Below are positions 11,404-22,004 of a stretch of DNA of 64,000 nucleotides, one piece after another. Within the stretch, counting starts at the first letter, position 1. The number at the start of each line of letters is the position of its first letter. The notes under the pieces are model-generated. The model saw only the letters and a list, made by a program, of their open reading frames with translations. It was not told the DNA's origin and did not search any database. The stretch comes from Lactuca virosa (taxonomy: Eukaryota; Streptophyta; Magnoliopsida; Asterales; Asteraceae), in NCBI GenBank assembly GCA_928212115.1, contig CAKMRJ010005634.1:174396845-174460844 (forward strand), read 5' to 3'. A program made the position numbers and the translations under genes.

Positions 11404-11797
11404 TTGGATTGTATCAATCAATTTTGTCAGATCTGGAGCTTATTTGATCTTATTTTGAAAAGATTTTTGCGTTTTTGGATAGATCTCTGAAAAATAAGGG
11501 GGGGGGGGGGGGTTTGTTCTTTGCATTTTTCATAAAAACGAGTTTTTGATCGAGTTTTAGAGCAAAAAAGGATGAAAAACGTCGTTTTTTCGCGAAGCTG
11601 TTGAAGGTGTGCGGCTGGTTGAAGGTGTACGGCTCGGAGTGTGCGGCTCAGCAGCCTCGGTGTACGGCTCGGAGTGTGCGGCTCGGTGAGCGGCTAGGTG
11701 TACGGTTCAGCAGCCTTGGTCTCGGTCTCGGTCAGCAGACGCCCTCGCACCTCGTCCTCGCAGCACAGCTCCGTATTAAAAAAAGGAAAGGAAAATT

Positions 11798-11872
11798 GGG
11801 GCTGCTGGGATTCGAACCCAGGTCCCTTGAGTCAACAAGCACGCGCCTTACCTGTTGGGCTAAGCTGAAACT
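11798..11872 (-). other. tRNA-derived (SINE-head-like) segment in the Copia B leader
   Basis: Read on the minus strand it contains an A-box TAGCCCAACAGG, a complete T-arm CTGGGTTCGAATCCCAG with its B-box, and a 3' acceptor-like CAGCCCC. The 5' end cannot pair with that acceptor strand, so it is not a functional tRNA. A tRNA relic or SINE head is the likely source. Confidence 0.6.
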
Positions 11873-12196
11873 TGTTACAAACCTTCGAAATCTAACTCAA
11901 ATACAATACCCTCGGTTCCTAATTTCGCAAATTGACACTTTCAGCCCAAAATTCAAAATCTTTTATTTTTAAATTCCATTTTCTACCAAAAATTTTAGCT
12001 TTTAAATTTTGACTTTTATTTTTGACTTTTTACTTAAAATTTTGATTTTGACTTTTAAAATTTAACCTTTGACTTTAAACTTTGATTTTCTCGTTTGACT
12101 TTTAAATTTTCAAATTTAGATTTTCGGTTTGACTTTTGAGTTTGACTTTTAAGGTTGACTTTTAAGTTTTTAGTCAAAGGGCATATTTTTTTTAAA

Positions 12197-13519
12197 ATGA
12201 GTTCCTCATCAATTCCGGTAAATGAAGTTTCATGTACTCCGTCTTGTGAAACTACTATTAAATTTCTCCGAGATCAAATCGATTTATTAAAAAGAGAAAA
12301 TGAGGACCTCAAATACGAAGGCTATACTCTTAGGAAATGTCAGAAACCTCTGAAAGCTCAATTAGAGGCCAAGACTAAGGACTTTAGAAAATTAAAAGAA
12401 GATTATAGCAACAAGTGTGAAAATTACGATCACATTAAGAAAAAACTTGTTGCTGTAACTGAAGAACTTGACGCTTTGAAAATTAAGTGTGGAAAAACAG
12501 ATGTTAGTTTCAAAAATTATACTGCGTCAAGTAAGACAGTCGAGTCCTTATTTGAAAACCAATTGAGTTTTAAAGATAATCAAACCAAGGGTTTAGGATA
12601 TGAGAGTGTCCCTCCTCCATTTAACCATTCGTATTATGTTAATCCCTTGACTCAGGAAGAGATTGACCGAGAACCATTTATGGTATACGGTAAACCAGCT
12701 GCTGAACAGGCAACTAAGGGTGTTGAGATAAAAGATACTAATGATTCTACTTCCTGCGCAGGTAAAGCAGTAGAGGATGAGAACAAGGAGAAAACTATTG
12801 AACAATCCAATGACTCCTTGAACTTTGAATATGTTGCTTCTAACTCAGTTACTCCTAACAAACCTGCTGTTGAGAAATACAGGCCACCAAAACAAGCGAA
12901 ATCGACGGCTTGTTGCAAGTGTGCATGTGGGAACAACCTGAGACAAGGCATGGACACGCCACTAGGGGCAGGAAGAAACAACTCCTACGTGAAGAAGCAG
13001 ACTTGCTTTCACTGTGGAACACCTGGACACATTGCCAGAAATTGTCCAAATCGCGCGTATGTTCCCTACTATGCGCAAGGGTGGCAGAACGCACCAAGAG
13101 AGAGATTTTCCAAAAGAAACCCCTCAAGGTCACGATCAGACATTGGGGACTGGAATGCCAAGAAGGCCAAGAGTTCAACTCCCAAGGCCAAGAATCCAAA
13201 TCCCAAAGTTAAGAAGGGAATGCCGGCCAAGAAGCTAAATCCAAGAGATGCTCCCGCGAAGCCAAAATCAAAGTCATCTCAACGGACAACATCAAGTTCA
13301 AAAGCAAGTGCCGAGGCACCCATCAAATCGAAAAAGAAATGGGTTAAACCCGACTACAGATGGGTTCCGAAGGTTCAATCTCCCAAATCATCTAATGATT
13401 CTAATATTTCTACATCTTCTGTTTGTAATAAACAGGACATGTCATGGGAGAGAGTTCCTTGCAAAGATGACAAAGGTCGACCCAGTTTCAAAATGGACTG
13501 GGTTCCAAAGACCAACTAA
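12197..13519 (+). CDS. Copia B Gag-like protein with CCHC zinc knuckle
   Basis: The 440-residue frame is intact. Residues about 18-110 are charged, leucine-bearing and likely coiled coil. A CCHC knuckle, CFHCGTPGHIARNC (C-x2-C-x4-H-x4-C), lies near residue 270. A Lys/Ser/Pro-rich basic tail runs to the end and closes with DWVPKTN. This matches the C-terminal half of Copia Gag in Asteraceae elements. The N-terminal capsid-like (UBN2) region is not visible, so the protein may be truncated. I preferred the Met at 12197 over the upstream in-frame one at 12155 because SSSSIPVNE-like sequence follows it; this choice is weak. The role would be RNA binding and particle assembly. A protease remnant follows within 20 bases in another frame. 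Confidence 0.75.
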   Translation: MSSSSIPVNEVSCTPSCETTIKFLRDQIDLLKRENEDLKYEGYTLRKCQKPLKAQLEAKTKDFRKLKEDYSNKCENYDHIKKKLVAVTEELDALKIKCGKTDVSFKNYTASSKTVESLFENQLSFKDNQTKGLGYESVPPPFNHSYYVNPLTQEEIDREPFMVYGKPAAEQATKGVEIKDTNDSTSCAGKAVEDENKEKTIEQSNDSLNFEYVASNSVTPNKPAVEKYRPPKQAKSTACCKCACGNNLRQGMDTPLGAGRNNSYVKKQTCFHCGTPGHIARNCPNRAYVPYYAQGWQNAPRERFSKRNPSRSRSDIGDWNAKKAKSSTPKAKNPNPKVKKGMPAKKLNPRDAPAKPKSKSSQRTTSSSKASAEAPIKSKKKWVKPDYRWVPKVQSPKSSNDSNISTSSVCNKQDMSWERVPCKDDKGRPSFKMDWVPKTN

Positions 13520-13524
13520 TCACG

Positions 13525-13783
13525 CTCTGTGTCGGAGCAGCTATGGAGGCATATCATCATACTTCGGTTTGTTGGTAGTGGCTGTTCCAGGCACATGATA
13601 GGGGACATCTCTCAACTGTACAACATTCATAACCTTGTTTGGGAGTATGTGTCCTTTGCGGGAAAGGAAGAAAAGAAGGGATCACACATGGGGTTAGTGC
13701 ATAACGATGTGAAGAATTTTTGGATCTGTTCTGAGATTACGCGTGCTGTTCTCAGACCTTCTGGATGCAAATTCAATCGGTGA
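13525..13783 (+). pseudogene. Copia protease remnant in Copia B
   Basis: A short open frame reads VGSGCSRHMIGDISQLYNIHNL, the Copia aspartic-protease signature region. The catalytic Asp of the expected D-S-G motif is Gly here, the frame is shifted relative to gag, and it stops after about 70 residues. It is non-functional. Nothing downstream resembles integrase or RT. Confidence 0.75.
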
Positions 13784-15778
13784 CTTACGGTTTGAGTTTT
13801 CTTCTCGATACTCCTGAGTTTTTCTTAAGTTGATTCATTTTAAAGACTAATTTTTGTTTTAGGATAGTTTAAATTTGTGCATTTACTTTCGTTTCTCTCC
13901 TATGCACAAATTTAGGGGGAGAAATAAAAACTAAACAAAAATTAGAAAATTTTAAAAAAAATCCAAAAACATTAGAAAATCAGAAAATCCAAAAATATGT
14001 TGGTTATGGAATGTGCTTGCAGGTGATGTGATGGGAAGTGATATGAAGTCTAGTGCTAAAGGGCAATATGCAATTCGTGTAATGCACTAAAGCCGAATTG
14101 TCTAGACTCTGTATTCAATGTGCTGGTAGGCACAAAGGATTCAAATGGACTAGACATTGATTGACCATGAAAGGACTAGACAATATAGACTTAGATAGTT
14201 TCATTTGGACTGACCATACGACGCTCGGGTAGATTGAGCAGTGAGATAAACATGGGAACCTGCGAGATACACTAAAAGTTAATTATCTAGAACCGTGGCT
14301 CAATATTTCCTTGATGTATGGACTTATGTTCTTAATTCCGGTATTGATAGGGCAACTGGGGGGTTCTGATAAAGTAGGTCTGTAGGAAATTATTTTCTTG
14401 CTTTCTATCTGTCAGTCATATGTTGCTTCCTTTGCGTGATTGGAACATATCTGACCTGGATTGTAACATATGCAACTCTAATTCTACGCACCTCCTTATC
14501 TATGAAATTTTTTCTATCTGTTAGCCATATGCTGTCCCCTCTGCGTGATCGGAAGATCCGACCTGGGACACAACATATGCAACATTCTACTTCTCAATCC
14601 CTCTATCTCTGTTAGTCATATGTTGTTCCCTCTGTGTGATTGGAAGACATCTGACCTGGGATACAACATATGCACTTCTATATCTGACTTCTTTCTTAAT
14701 GATTGAATACTCACCTAAAGTACGGAGTTCTTTGGAAGTTTTTGATTACCGGGGTATATCAGGAAGTGGGAAACACGTTCTAGTACATCTAAAATTGAAC
14801 CATTTAATAGGTTGTCTGTAGATCTTGCTGCTTAATTTAAGTGGACAACAATATCCTTGGTCGTCGTCAGCTAAATGTCCATTTAGGAATATATACCACA
14901 ATGACTTGTCACTTATAATCTGTCCAAATTGTCAACATAATTTGTGTTTAAGTGGACCACAATACCGGTGATTAACCAGATCTAGACATGCAGGCGTGTG
15001 CTGATAAACGATATTGGATTGCTTGACAACTTTGATCCCAAATATTTTTGTTTTTGTTAAATTTGTTCATAGTTTTCCTCTATGCACAAATTTAGGGGGA
15101 GAATCAGAAAAATTCAAAAAAAATCAAACAAAAATCAGAAAATTAAAAATCCAAAAATAGTGTTATTTCTGTTTTATTTTTTTTCAGAAAATATGAAAAA
15201 CCCAAAAATATTGTGTGCTAAATTTTCTTTTAGTTTTGTTTTGTCTTGAAAAGTGAATTCAGGTGAAGATGAAACTCATGAAGTTTGTGTCGAAGATTTC
15301 TGAGCCAAGGCTTCATCCGTGATCATCGAAGAATTCTCATTCGAAGGAGCAAGAAATGAAGATTATTCTTTCAACATTCAATCTTTCAAACCTAGAAGCA
15401 AGGTCAAGCAATTGTAGATTATGTGACGGATTGCATTGAAGCCTCCTCAATCAGTCTGCTGCTATCTTGTACCTGCTGAAGTGATCCAGAAGATTGTTTC
15501 TCTCTGATATTCTGAAGATTCTCAAGCTGAAAGTGCTATCTTTCAAGAATCTTTTCAAGAAGCCTCCTCACCCGACGAGCGTTCAACGTCAAATTTTGAA
15601 GAAAAGCCCGACTGCTCGAGATGAAGTCATTTATTGAAGATTCATATGTGCATCTTGAACTTGTGAAGAAATTTGAAGATTAACGTTGAAGCCAATCTCC
15701 AACTGAAGATTAACAAGAAAAGCCAGCTAGTTTTTAGGGGGAGCTTGTTGGGTCAATTAGAAAAGAAAGCTATAAACC
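13784..15778 (+). other. Non-coding 3' half of Copia B
   Basis: No recognisable pol. There is a triplicated ~105-base unit (14405-14690), and the segment TGCACAAATTTAGGGGGAG occurs twice (about 13904 and 15084), each followed by A-rich AAAATTAGAAAATC-type sequence, suggesting an internal duplication of element 3' sequence. A run of GAAGATT-like text follows at 15270-15720. Confidence 0.7.
14405..14690 (+). repeat. Three tandem ~105-bp units in Copia B
   Basis: Each unit runs from a CTGTYAGYCATATG start through GCGTGAT-GGAA and CTGACCTGG to CAACATATGCA. Units begin near 14405, 14513 and 14602 and differ by point changes. Confidence 0.75.
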
Positions 15779-15789
15779 AAGGGGGAGAT
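15779..15789 (+). other. Polypurine tract of Copia B
   Basis: AAGGGGGAGAT directly precedes the 3' LTR, as expected for plus-strand priming. Confidence 0.8.
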
Positions 15790-15944
15790 TGTTGGGTCTA
15801 TAAATATGGTTTATACTTTGCTTTTCTAAGCATTTATTGTATTTATTATTTGGGCCAAAAATAATATTGGATTACTTGTAGCTTGGACCAAAAACCCATG
15901 TGTTTTCGGTCTATCATTGGGTTTGGGCCTTGAGTTTGTAACCC

Positions 15945-16029
<85 letters not shown>

Positions 16030-16289
16030 GTAAGGGGTGAGGATGGGGTGTGGCCTAGAGGAGAGTTATTGGAGAGGAGCATATTGTAGAGAGAGAAACA
16101 AAAGAGAAGAAAAGTGTGTGTGAGAGAATCTAATGTGTATGGAGTATCACTCATATCTTTGAATACATCATAGATTCAAGTTATTCTTCTTCTCCTTCTT
16201 CTCTATTTTGATCTGGCATCATCCAATTGGTTGGGATTCCGCACCATCAAACGGATCTGATTGATACACAAGCATTTTGGGGACTTACA
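15790..16289 (+). repeat. Copia B 3' LTR
   Basis: It nearly matches the 5' LTR, with a small indel near 15895 and a different TA-run length (15944-16025). Confidence 0.92.
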
Positions 16290-16876
16290 AAAGTAACTAA
16301 ACCTTTTATAAATTCCTAATCTTAGGTACTTTAGGAAAATGTGAATTTGGTGCTAACCCATGAAATTACACTTTGCACTTTGCTTAAGTCGTTAGTGGAG
16401 CGTGTGTGGTTAACCGGCACACTAACCTGAATTTAACAAGGTAGGCAAAGGGTAACTTAATGTTTATCATAAGATCGGTGGAACGTGTGTGGTTAACCGA
16501 CACATCGATTAAGTGATAAATATTAAGGGTAGCAATTATATTTGCATGGTTATTCACACCTTGTTTTGTGATCCTGGGCATCACAGTCACAAAACTTGAG
16601 AGGGCACAATCGAGATTGAAACATGCCATTGAAAAGTTCAATGAATCTCAAAAGATCTAGGAGTTTCAAATCCAATTGAAACCTAATAAATTATTTCGTT
16701 TTTCATGGTGGAAATTGGTGAATCGTCATTCACCTACCTTCAAATATTTTGTAGCTTGGATTACGGCATCCCTCTTCCAAGTTATGAAATATTGTGTTGG
16801 GTCCTAGCCTTAATATTTCATATTGAGTGTTATATTAAGGACTTAAATCAACTAACTTGAATATCTCCCATTGTAG
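16290..16876 (+). other. Copia A leader, second part, with covarying hairpins
   Basis: The leader resumes after Copia B. It contains two imperfect hairpins centred on GGTTAACC (16391-16426 and 16474-16509) and a GATTACGGCATCCC element at 16754-16767. There is no coding frame. Confidence 0.7.
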
Positions 16877-17559
16877 ATGTCTGGTTCAAATAACTATGAT
16901 CTTCCCAAATCTCTTGGAACAAGCTTTCCTAATAAAGATGATGTCTCGTGGTTGGCTCATGGAAATCATACTTCACTTCCTCCACCTCCTCCAATTATTC
17001 TCCCTAACCCACAAGTTCTTGAATAATTCAAGGTCACTCAAGCCCTATTGGCAAGCAAGGTCTATGTGTGGTCACATCTTGGAGATGAAGTCACATATTG
17101 ACAAGCTGGGAGAGTTGGGTGTCAAAGTCTTGAGAAAGTTAGTTGTTCAATCACTTTCTAAGTCACATAGTGAGTTTCCTTTGGGACTACTATTTGCTTG
17201 GTGCTACTGAATCAGCAATGATTTGGCGCACTAGTAAAGCAAATTTGATTAGAAGATCAACTTCCCAAACTACCATGGACTTTGACAATGGTAACATTGG
17301 AAATCCAGGAAGCTTTCTCTTCCCAATGGAAAGGGATCGGCCATAGTCAACTAGGTTGACCAAATGGTAAAGAGAAAGGCTAAGTCTGAGATTGTCCCGT
17401 GTACCATTCCCAGAGAGTCCAAATGTTTCTATTGCCAAAGGAAGGGGCATTGGTTGCGAAGCTGCCAAATTTACCTGAAAGATCATAAGGATGGTAAAGT
17501 CAAAAAGTTTGACTCTACTTCGGGTAAAGTCCACTATCTAACTCTGTTAAGTTCCTAAT
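16877..17559 (+). pseudogene. Copia A gag, broken
   Basis: It starts MSGSNNYDLPKSLG and then shifts frame several times. Later pieces match Copia Gag: EMKSHIDKLGELGVKVLRKL, ATESAMIWRTSKANLIRRST, and an intact zinc knuckle CFYCQRKGHWLRSC in a separate frame (17364-17558). The N-terminal capsid-like region looks internally deleted. It cannot make a single Gag as it stands. Confidence 0.75.
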
Positions 17560-20500
17560 TGATGATCCTCGGTTACATTTTTGATGTTTGGTAGGATTAA
17601 GCAAAGAGAAGGAAGCTTAAAGGAAGAGTATGTTGAATCTGATCACGAAGATGGATTTCAATCGCATGGTTCGAAGATCGGATTCTTGAGCTACTACTTA
17701 GGAGTTATGATAGATTAGCATAGTTTTTAATTTAAAGTTGCATTGTAAGGAAAAAGTTTTTCCGCATTTATAAATAAATAAAATTTTGTTTTATTTTAAT
17801 TATATCTCCTTGCAATGGCATTTATGAAAAATTGATGTTTGTATGTTTCTAGCAATAATGGAAATATGAATTTGATTCTTTCATTTGTGGTGGTGTCTAA
17901 ATTTACCAAATAAGGAAAGATTGTCATCGTCCAAGTTTCAATTGAACAGAAATTTGGAATCGTGCAAGTCGTATGATGAATGAGAATTTTCATCTTTGGA
18001 AAATTAAGACTAAATTCCTTGTTCACATGTATATGTGAGTCAAGTAAAGGACAAAGGGATCAGGTACACTTGGTTGTGCGCTGTTCAGGTCCACCACAAA
18101 GATCGATAAGACTATTCGTCATGATTTACTAAAGTTTAGTAAATATGGTTATACTTACAAGTTTAAGTATAATTCTGAAGCATTGGAAAGGTTTCGATGT
18201 ATGGCATAACGAATGAGAAGAATCAAATTAGGCAGAAAGATAAAAGTATCTCAAATCTGAAAAGATGGGAGAGTACTTTAGTATCATGTTTTATGATCAT
18301 CTAAATGATTGTGAGACCATATCACAATTCATCCTCTAAGGACATCTTAGTGCATTCTTATGACTAAGAAGAGGAGTCATGAATTGTTGAAGTGGTTAAA
18401 TCAAGAAGATGAGTCATACTTCGTTCCCAAACAATTCTCAGAGTCATGCTCCAAGATTGTAACTTGAGTGACACATCTTAAAGAAGGTTTATAACACTTG
18501 TCAAATGTAAGAGTAAAATGCTTTCTACTCGTGTACATTTGAAATTTGTAAGTTGTGATGTTTTGGATAAAACAAAGACCAACTAAGGCCAATTGTGTGA
18601 TGTGTTTGTCTTGATAAGAATCTGCACTATCTCTTGAATATTTGTTTGTCAAGGAATGGTTCTTGGCAAGAGAGACTTATATGCCAAGAGGACAGTGGGA
18701 GTCTAAAAGGTCCTGAAAGAGGTTCAAGAACTGATCAAGAATAAAACCTGTAGTTTATCTCTAGCGCACAACTTGAGGTTTGTAACCTATCGTGTTGACA
18801 CATTCTTATTTCTGTGCCCATTCCAGTTAAAGTTGACTATGCATCCGAGTTCTACAAGTTCTCAATCGCTTGCATAACTACTTGGAAGCAATGGCAGGCC
18901 CTTGTGCTGCCAGGTGGCAAGAAGTTAAGATTGTACAAGTTCAGTCCATATGAGTTTGTATTTGTCACTAACCTTGTCTTATGATTATGGTTTTGACAAA
19001 TTCACATGGATAGGAACACATACACCATAAAATCTAAGTGTCATAAGGTTTCTCTCCGATTCATGAAAATGATGGTGAGGAAACGCTTTCACTAAGTAGA
19101 TTTTAAGTAGATAGCAATTATGATATTTGCATTCTCAAAGTCGTTAGTGGAGCGTGTGTGGTTAACCGGCACACTAACATGGACTTGTGAGAAATGGCAA
19201 AGGTCTAAACAATTGAGACTATGATTACGACATCCCTTTTCATAGTTCTACAAATTGTTTAGACACACATGTGAGCTATCTAAGGAAAGGTGTATGATTT
19301 TGATAAAGTTTTATCAAAACATCTCGTATCGGAAATCTGAACTTTGGTAAGAAAGTCAATAAAGTATTGATTTATAGAAGTCTAGCTGATTTCTGAGTAC
19401 ATGTCAAAGCTAGTGGGAGCATAAGTGTTATGCTAATAATCATCATGTTAGTGGGTTTATGATAATTATAATAAGTGTTGCAAGTTAGCAATGTTAATTA
19501 TAGAAAACAACAATTTCAATTGGGAAAAGTTGTTTTGCTATAATTAAGGGAGAAGGAATTATACTTCATTTCAAATCTAAAAGCTTAGATCGTGAGATTT
19601 TGATCAGATTTAATCAAGTATATATATGAATGTTATGTTGAAATGGTTCAACATAAGGAAATTCTATATATGGGAACATTATTTGCGTTTAAAAATTCAA
19701 TTATGATTACGGCATCCCTTTTCATAATCTGAATTATGAGAACATGGCAAATAGAAATAGAAGTATTATAGCAAAATACTGGTCTAGTATCATGTCTGTA
19801 TGTGAGACATCATGAATCGTGTCCCATATGCTTCGGATATAGGGTCGATTGCATGTGCTATAATATTCATCTGTTCTAAATTCTTCCAAATGCCTATGGC
19901 ATTAAGATGGAAAAAGTACTAGAACTGGATATGACTAAAGTGATTAAGCAATTGTCGAGGACAATCTAAGGTTTACCAAAGATTGGTTGCTCAGGGACAG
20001 TTGGAAGTATGGTGTAAATTTTTGGAGAGGACCATATTGACATATTCTGAAAAGAGGCAACTCTTGTTCAGAAGTGATAGTCAAAATGGGAATGTGGAAA
20101 TGTGCCCATAGGTGGAAGTTATTCATTAGATCTGTATAAGATTAGGAAACTTAATGCAAGAAGGATGTTCAAAGCATTGTACTTTGAATTTGAGACTTCA
20201 TTTCCATGGAATGATCTCCATTGGAATACTCTGTAATGTCTGTTGACAAGTCTTTGTGACTTTGTGCATAGTCATTACGAAAGGATCAATGCATATAAGT
20301 TTAAAATCTAACAAATTTCGGTAAATGGCAGGAATTTGGAATTCTTGCATTTGCGGTAAGGATTTGGGATTGTGAAATGAGAATCACTAGAATTATGTTC
20401 AATCGATCTATTCCACAAAGTAAAGATCATAGACAAACTTAGTGTGCATACTTGGTGTATGGCATAACTAATGTTTGGAAAAACATAGTGTGCGTACTTG

Positions 20501-20684
20501 GTGTATGGCATGACTAGTGTTCAGAAAACATAGTGTACCTGCTTGGAGCATGGGACAACTATTGTTTTAATTCAAGTATAAAGTTGATAATTTGAAACAG
20601 TATGCAATGAATAATGTGTAATCAATATGGTGATAAACAAAAGGTGTTCTATTTATATTCATAAGTTCTGAGACCATATTTGAT
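17560..20684 (+). pseudogene. Copia A degenerate pol region
   Basis: No long frame. Short stretches still resemble Copia integrase, for example GYTYKFKYNSEALERF near 18145-18195. Stops and indels occur throughout. The minus-strand copy at 55446-58887 is eroded in a similar way, which suggests the source element had already lost pol. A third GGTTAACC hairpin lies at 19143-19178 and GATTACGRCATCCC elements near 19222 and 19701. Confidence 0.6.
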
Positions 20685-21910
20685 TCGAACCAGACGGCGG
20701 AAAACGTCTGGGGGCTTGTGCGTGACTTCATCTTGTAATATCATCACAATGTATATAATTGAAGCAAGACAACACCATCATCATACATATCAAAATACAA
20801 CCAACATTGTTTACATCAAGTATAGTATCATAAATTACATGCCAAAATATTTAATGTATGATGATAACAAAATATAACAAATTCCACATTTCTTGCTGAC
20901 CTTTCCGCTTAACGATTCCCTGAGAATACAAGTTATTTTGAAAATGTCAACATATATAATGTTGGTGAGTTCATAAGCATGTTTGAATGAAAAGTTTTGT
21001 ATTGTTCGTAAAACGCCAGAAAATCCAATATTTTCTGTAAAATAGTTTGAAAGTAATGTGTCAAAATCAAGTATTAATGCATGTGTGTTTTCTGTTTTTG
21101 GAATGTATATAAAAATGTAATCCGGATAAAATCCTGTATTTTCTGTTTATAAAAGTGTTGTATGTTTTCGTATCAACAAGATTTTATAGGTGTTCCATAA
21201 AATTATGTTGGAGAGGATCTCTAGGTGAGCCGTTTTAACCATACTTGATTATGACGAATTCGCATGTCGTGCCATTTTTAGGCGCCGACTTGTTTACGGT
21301 AATGTTTGTTACCCTAGACTGGCCTAGTCTAACTGTAGCGAACAGCTCAGGTGTGGGGTGTCACCCCTTATAGATCTATACACAAACTCTCGCTCTCCCT
21401 CTAGGAGACTCAGGTTATAACTACAGGCTACGATTGTACACTCTAGAGGTGTCAACCGACATGTCTCACTAGATCCTTAATTGTGTTTACGCGAATCTGG
21501 TATCATGTTATGTATAATGTTTTTCCGAGTAAGTTTTATGTTTGAAAAGTCCAACGAGTATGTATGTGAATGTACGAGGCCCAATAAAACATGTAGGAGG
21601 ACCACTAAGGCCCAATAAACATGTAATGTATAGTCTAGGCCCAACAAGCATGTAAATGGGCCACAAAGGCCCAATAAGCATGTATTGTACATTCCGGGCC
21701 CAATAAGCATGTAAATGGGCCCTTAAGGCCTAATAAACATGTAAGGCAAGTATTAAGTCCCATACGCATGTAAATGGACCACTAAGACCCAATAACATGG
21801 AAATTTACATCTTTAGCCCATTTGTATATAAATTAACCTTTTTGACCCAAGTATACATATAAGTTGATGTTTTTAACCCATTATTATAAACCTTTACACT
21901 TTCGGCCTAG

Positions 21911-22004
<94 letters not shown>

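Larger units (their letters stand above)
10887..16289 (+). mobile_element. Copia B, complete 5.4 kb LTR retrotransposon, probably non-autonomous
   Basis: Two near-identical LTRs (10887-11389 and 15790-16289) are flanked by a perfect 5-bp duplication AAAGT (10882-10886 and 16290-16294). A primer-binding site, a Gag-like frame with a zinc knuckle, a broken protease remnant and a polypurine tract are present in the right order. No RT, RNase H or integrase can be found in the 2.0 kb between the protease remnant and the 3' LTR, so mobility must have depended on enzymes from another element. The matching LTRs indicate a fairly recent insertion. It sits inside the Copia A leader. Confidence 0.92.
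9119..20684 (+). mobile_element. Copia A, plus-strand copy, 3' truncated and interrupted by Copia B
   Basis: It has an LTR at 9119-9867, a primer site, a leader split by Copia B (10887-16289), a broken gag and a degenerate pol region. It is collinear with the minus-strand copies at 52242-62090. The copy stops at 20684, about 640 bases short of where its 3' LTR should begin, and abuts the truncated end of the G1 LTR. The 5' LTR lies inside an E2-family LTR fragment, with TAATG (9114-9118) as the left target sequence. Confidence 0.8.

Noticed and set aside
11798..11872. Functional tRNA gene
   Set aside because: The 5' end cannot pair with the acceptor-like 3' end; only the A-box, T-arm and B-box remain.
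11601..11972. 123-codon plus-strand frame
   Set aside because: It lies in the Copia B leader over GC-rich TACGGCTCGG-type repeats and the antisense tRNA-like segment; no domain is recognisable.
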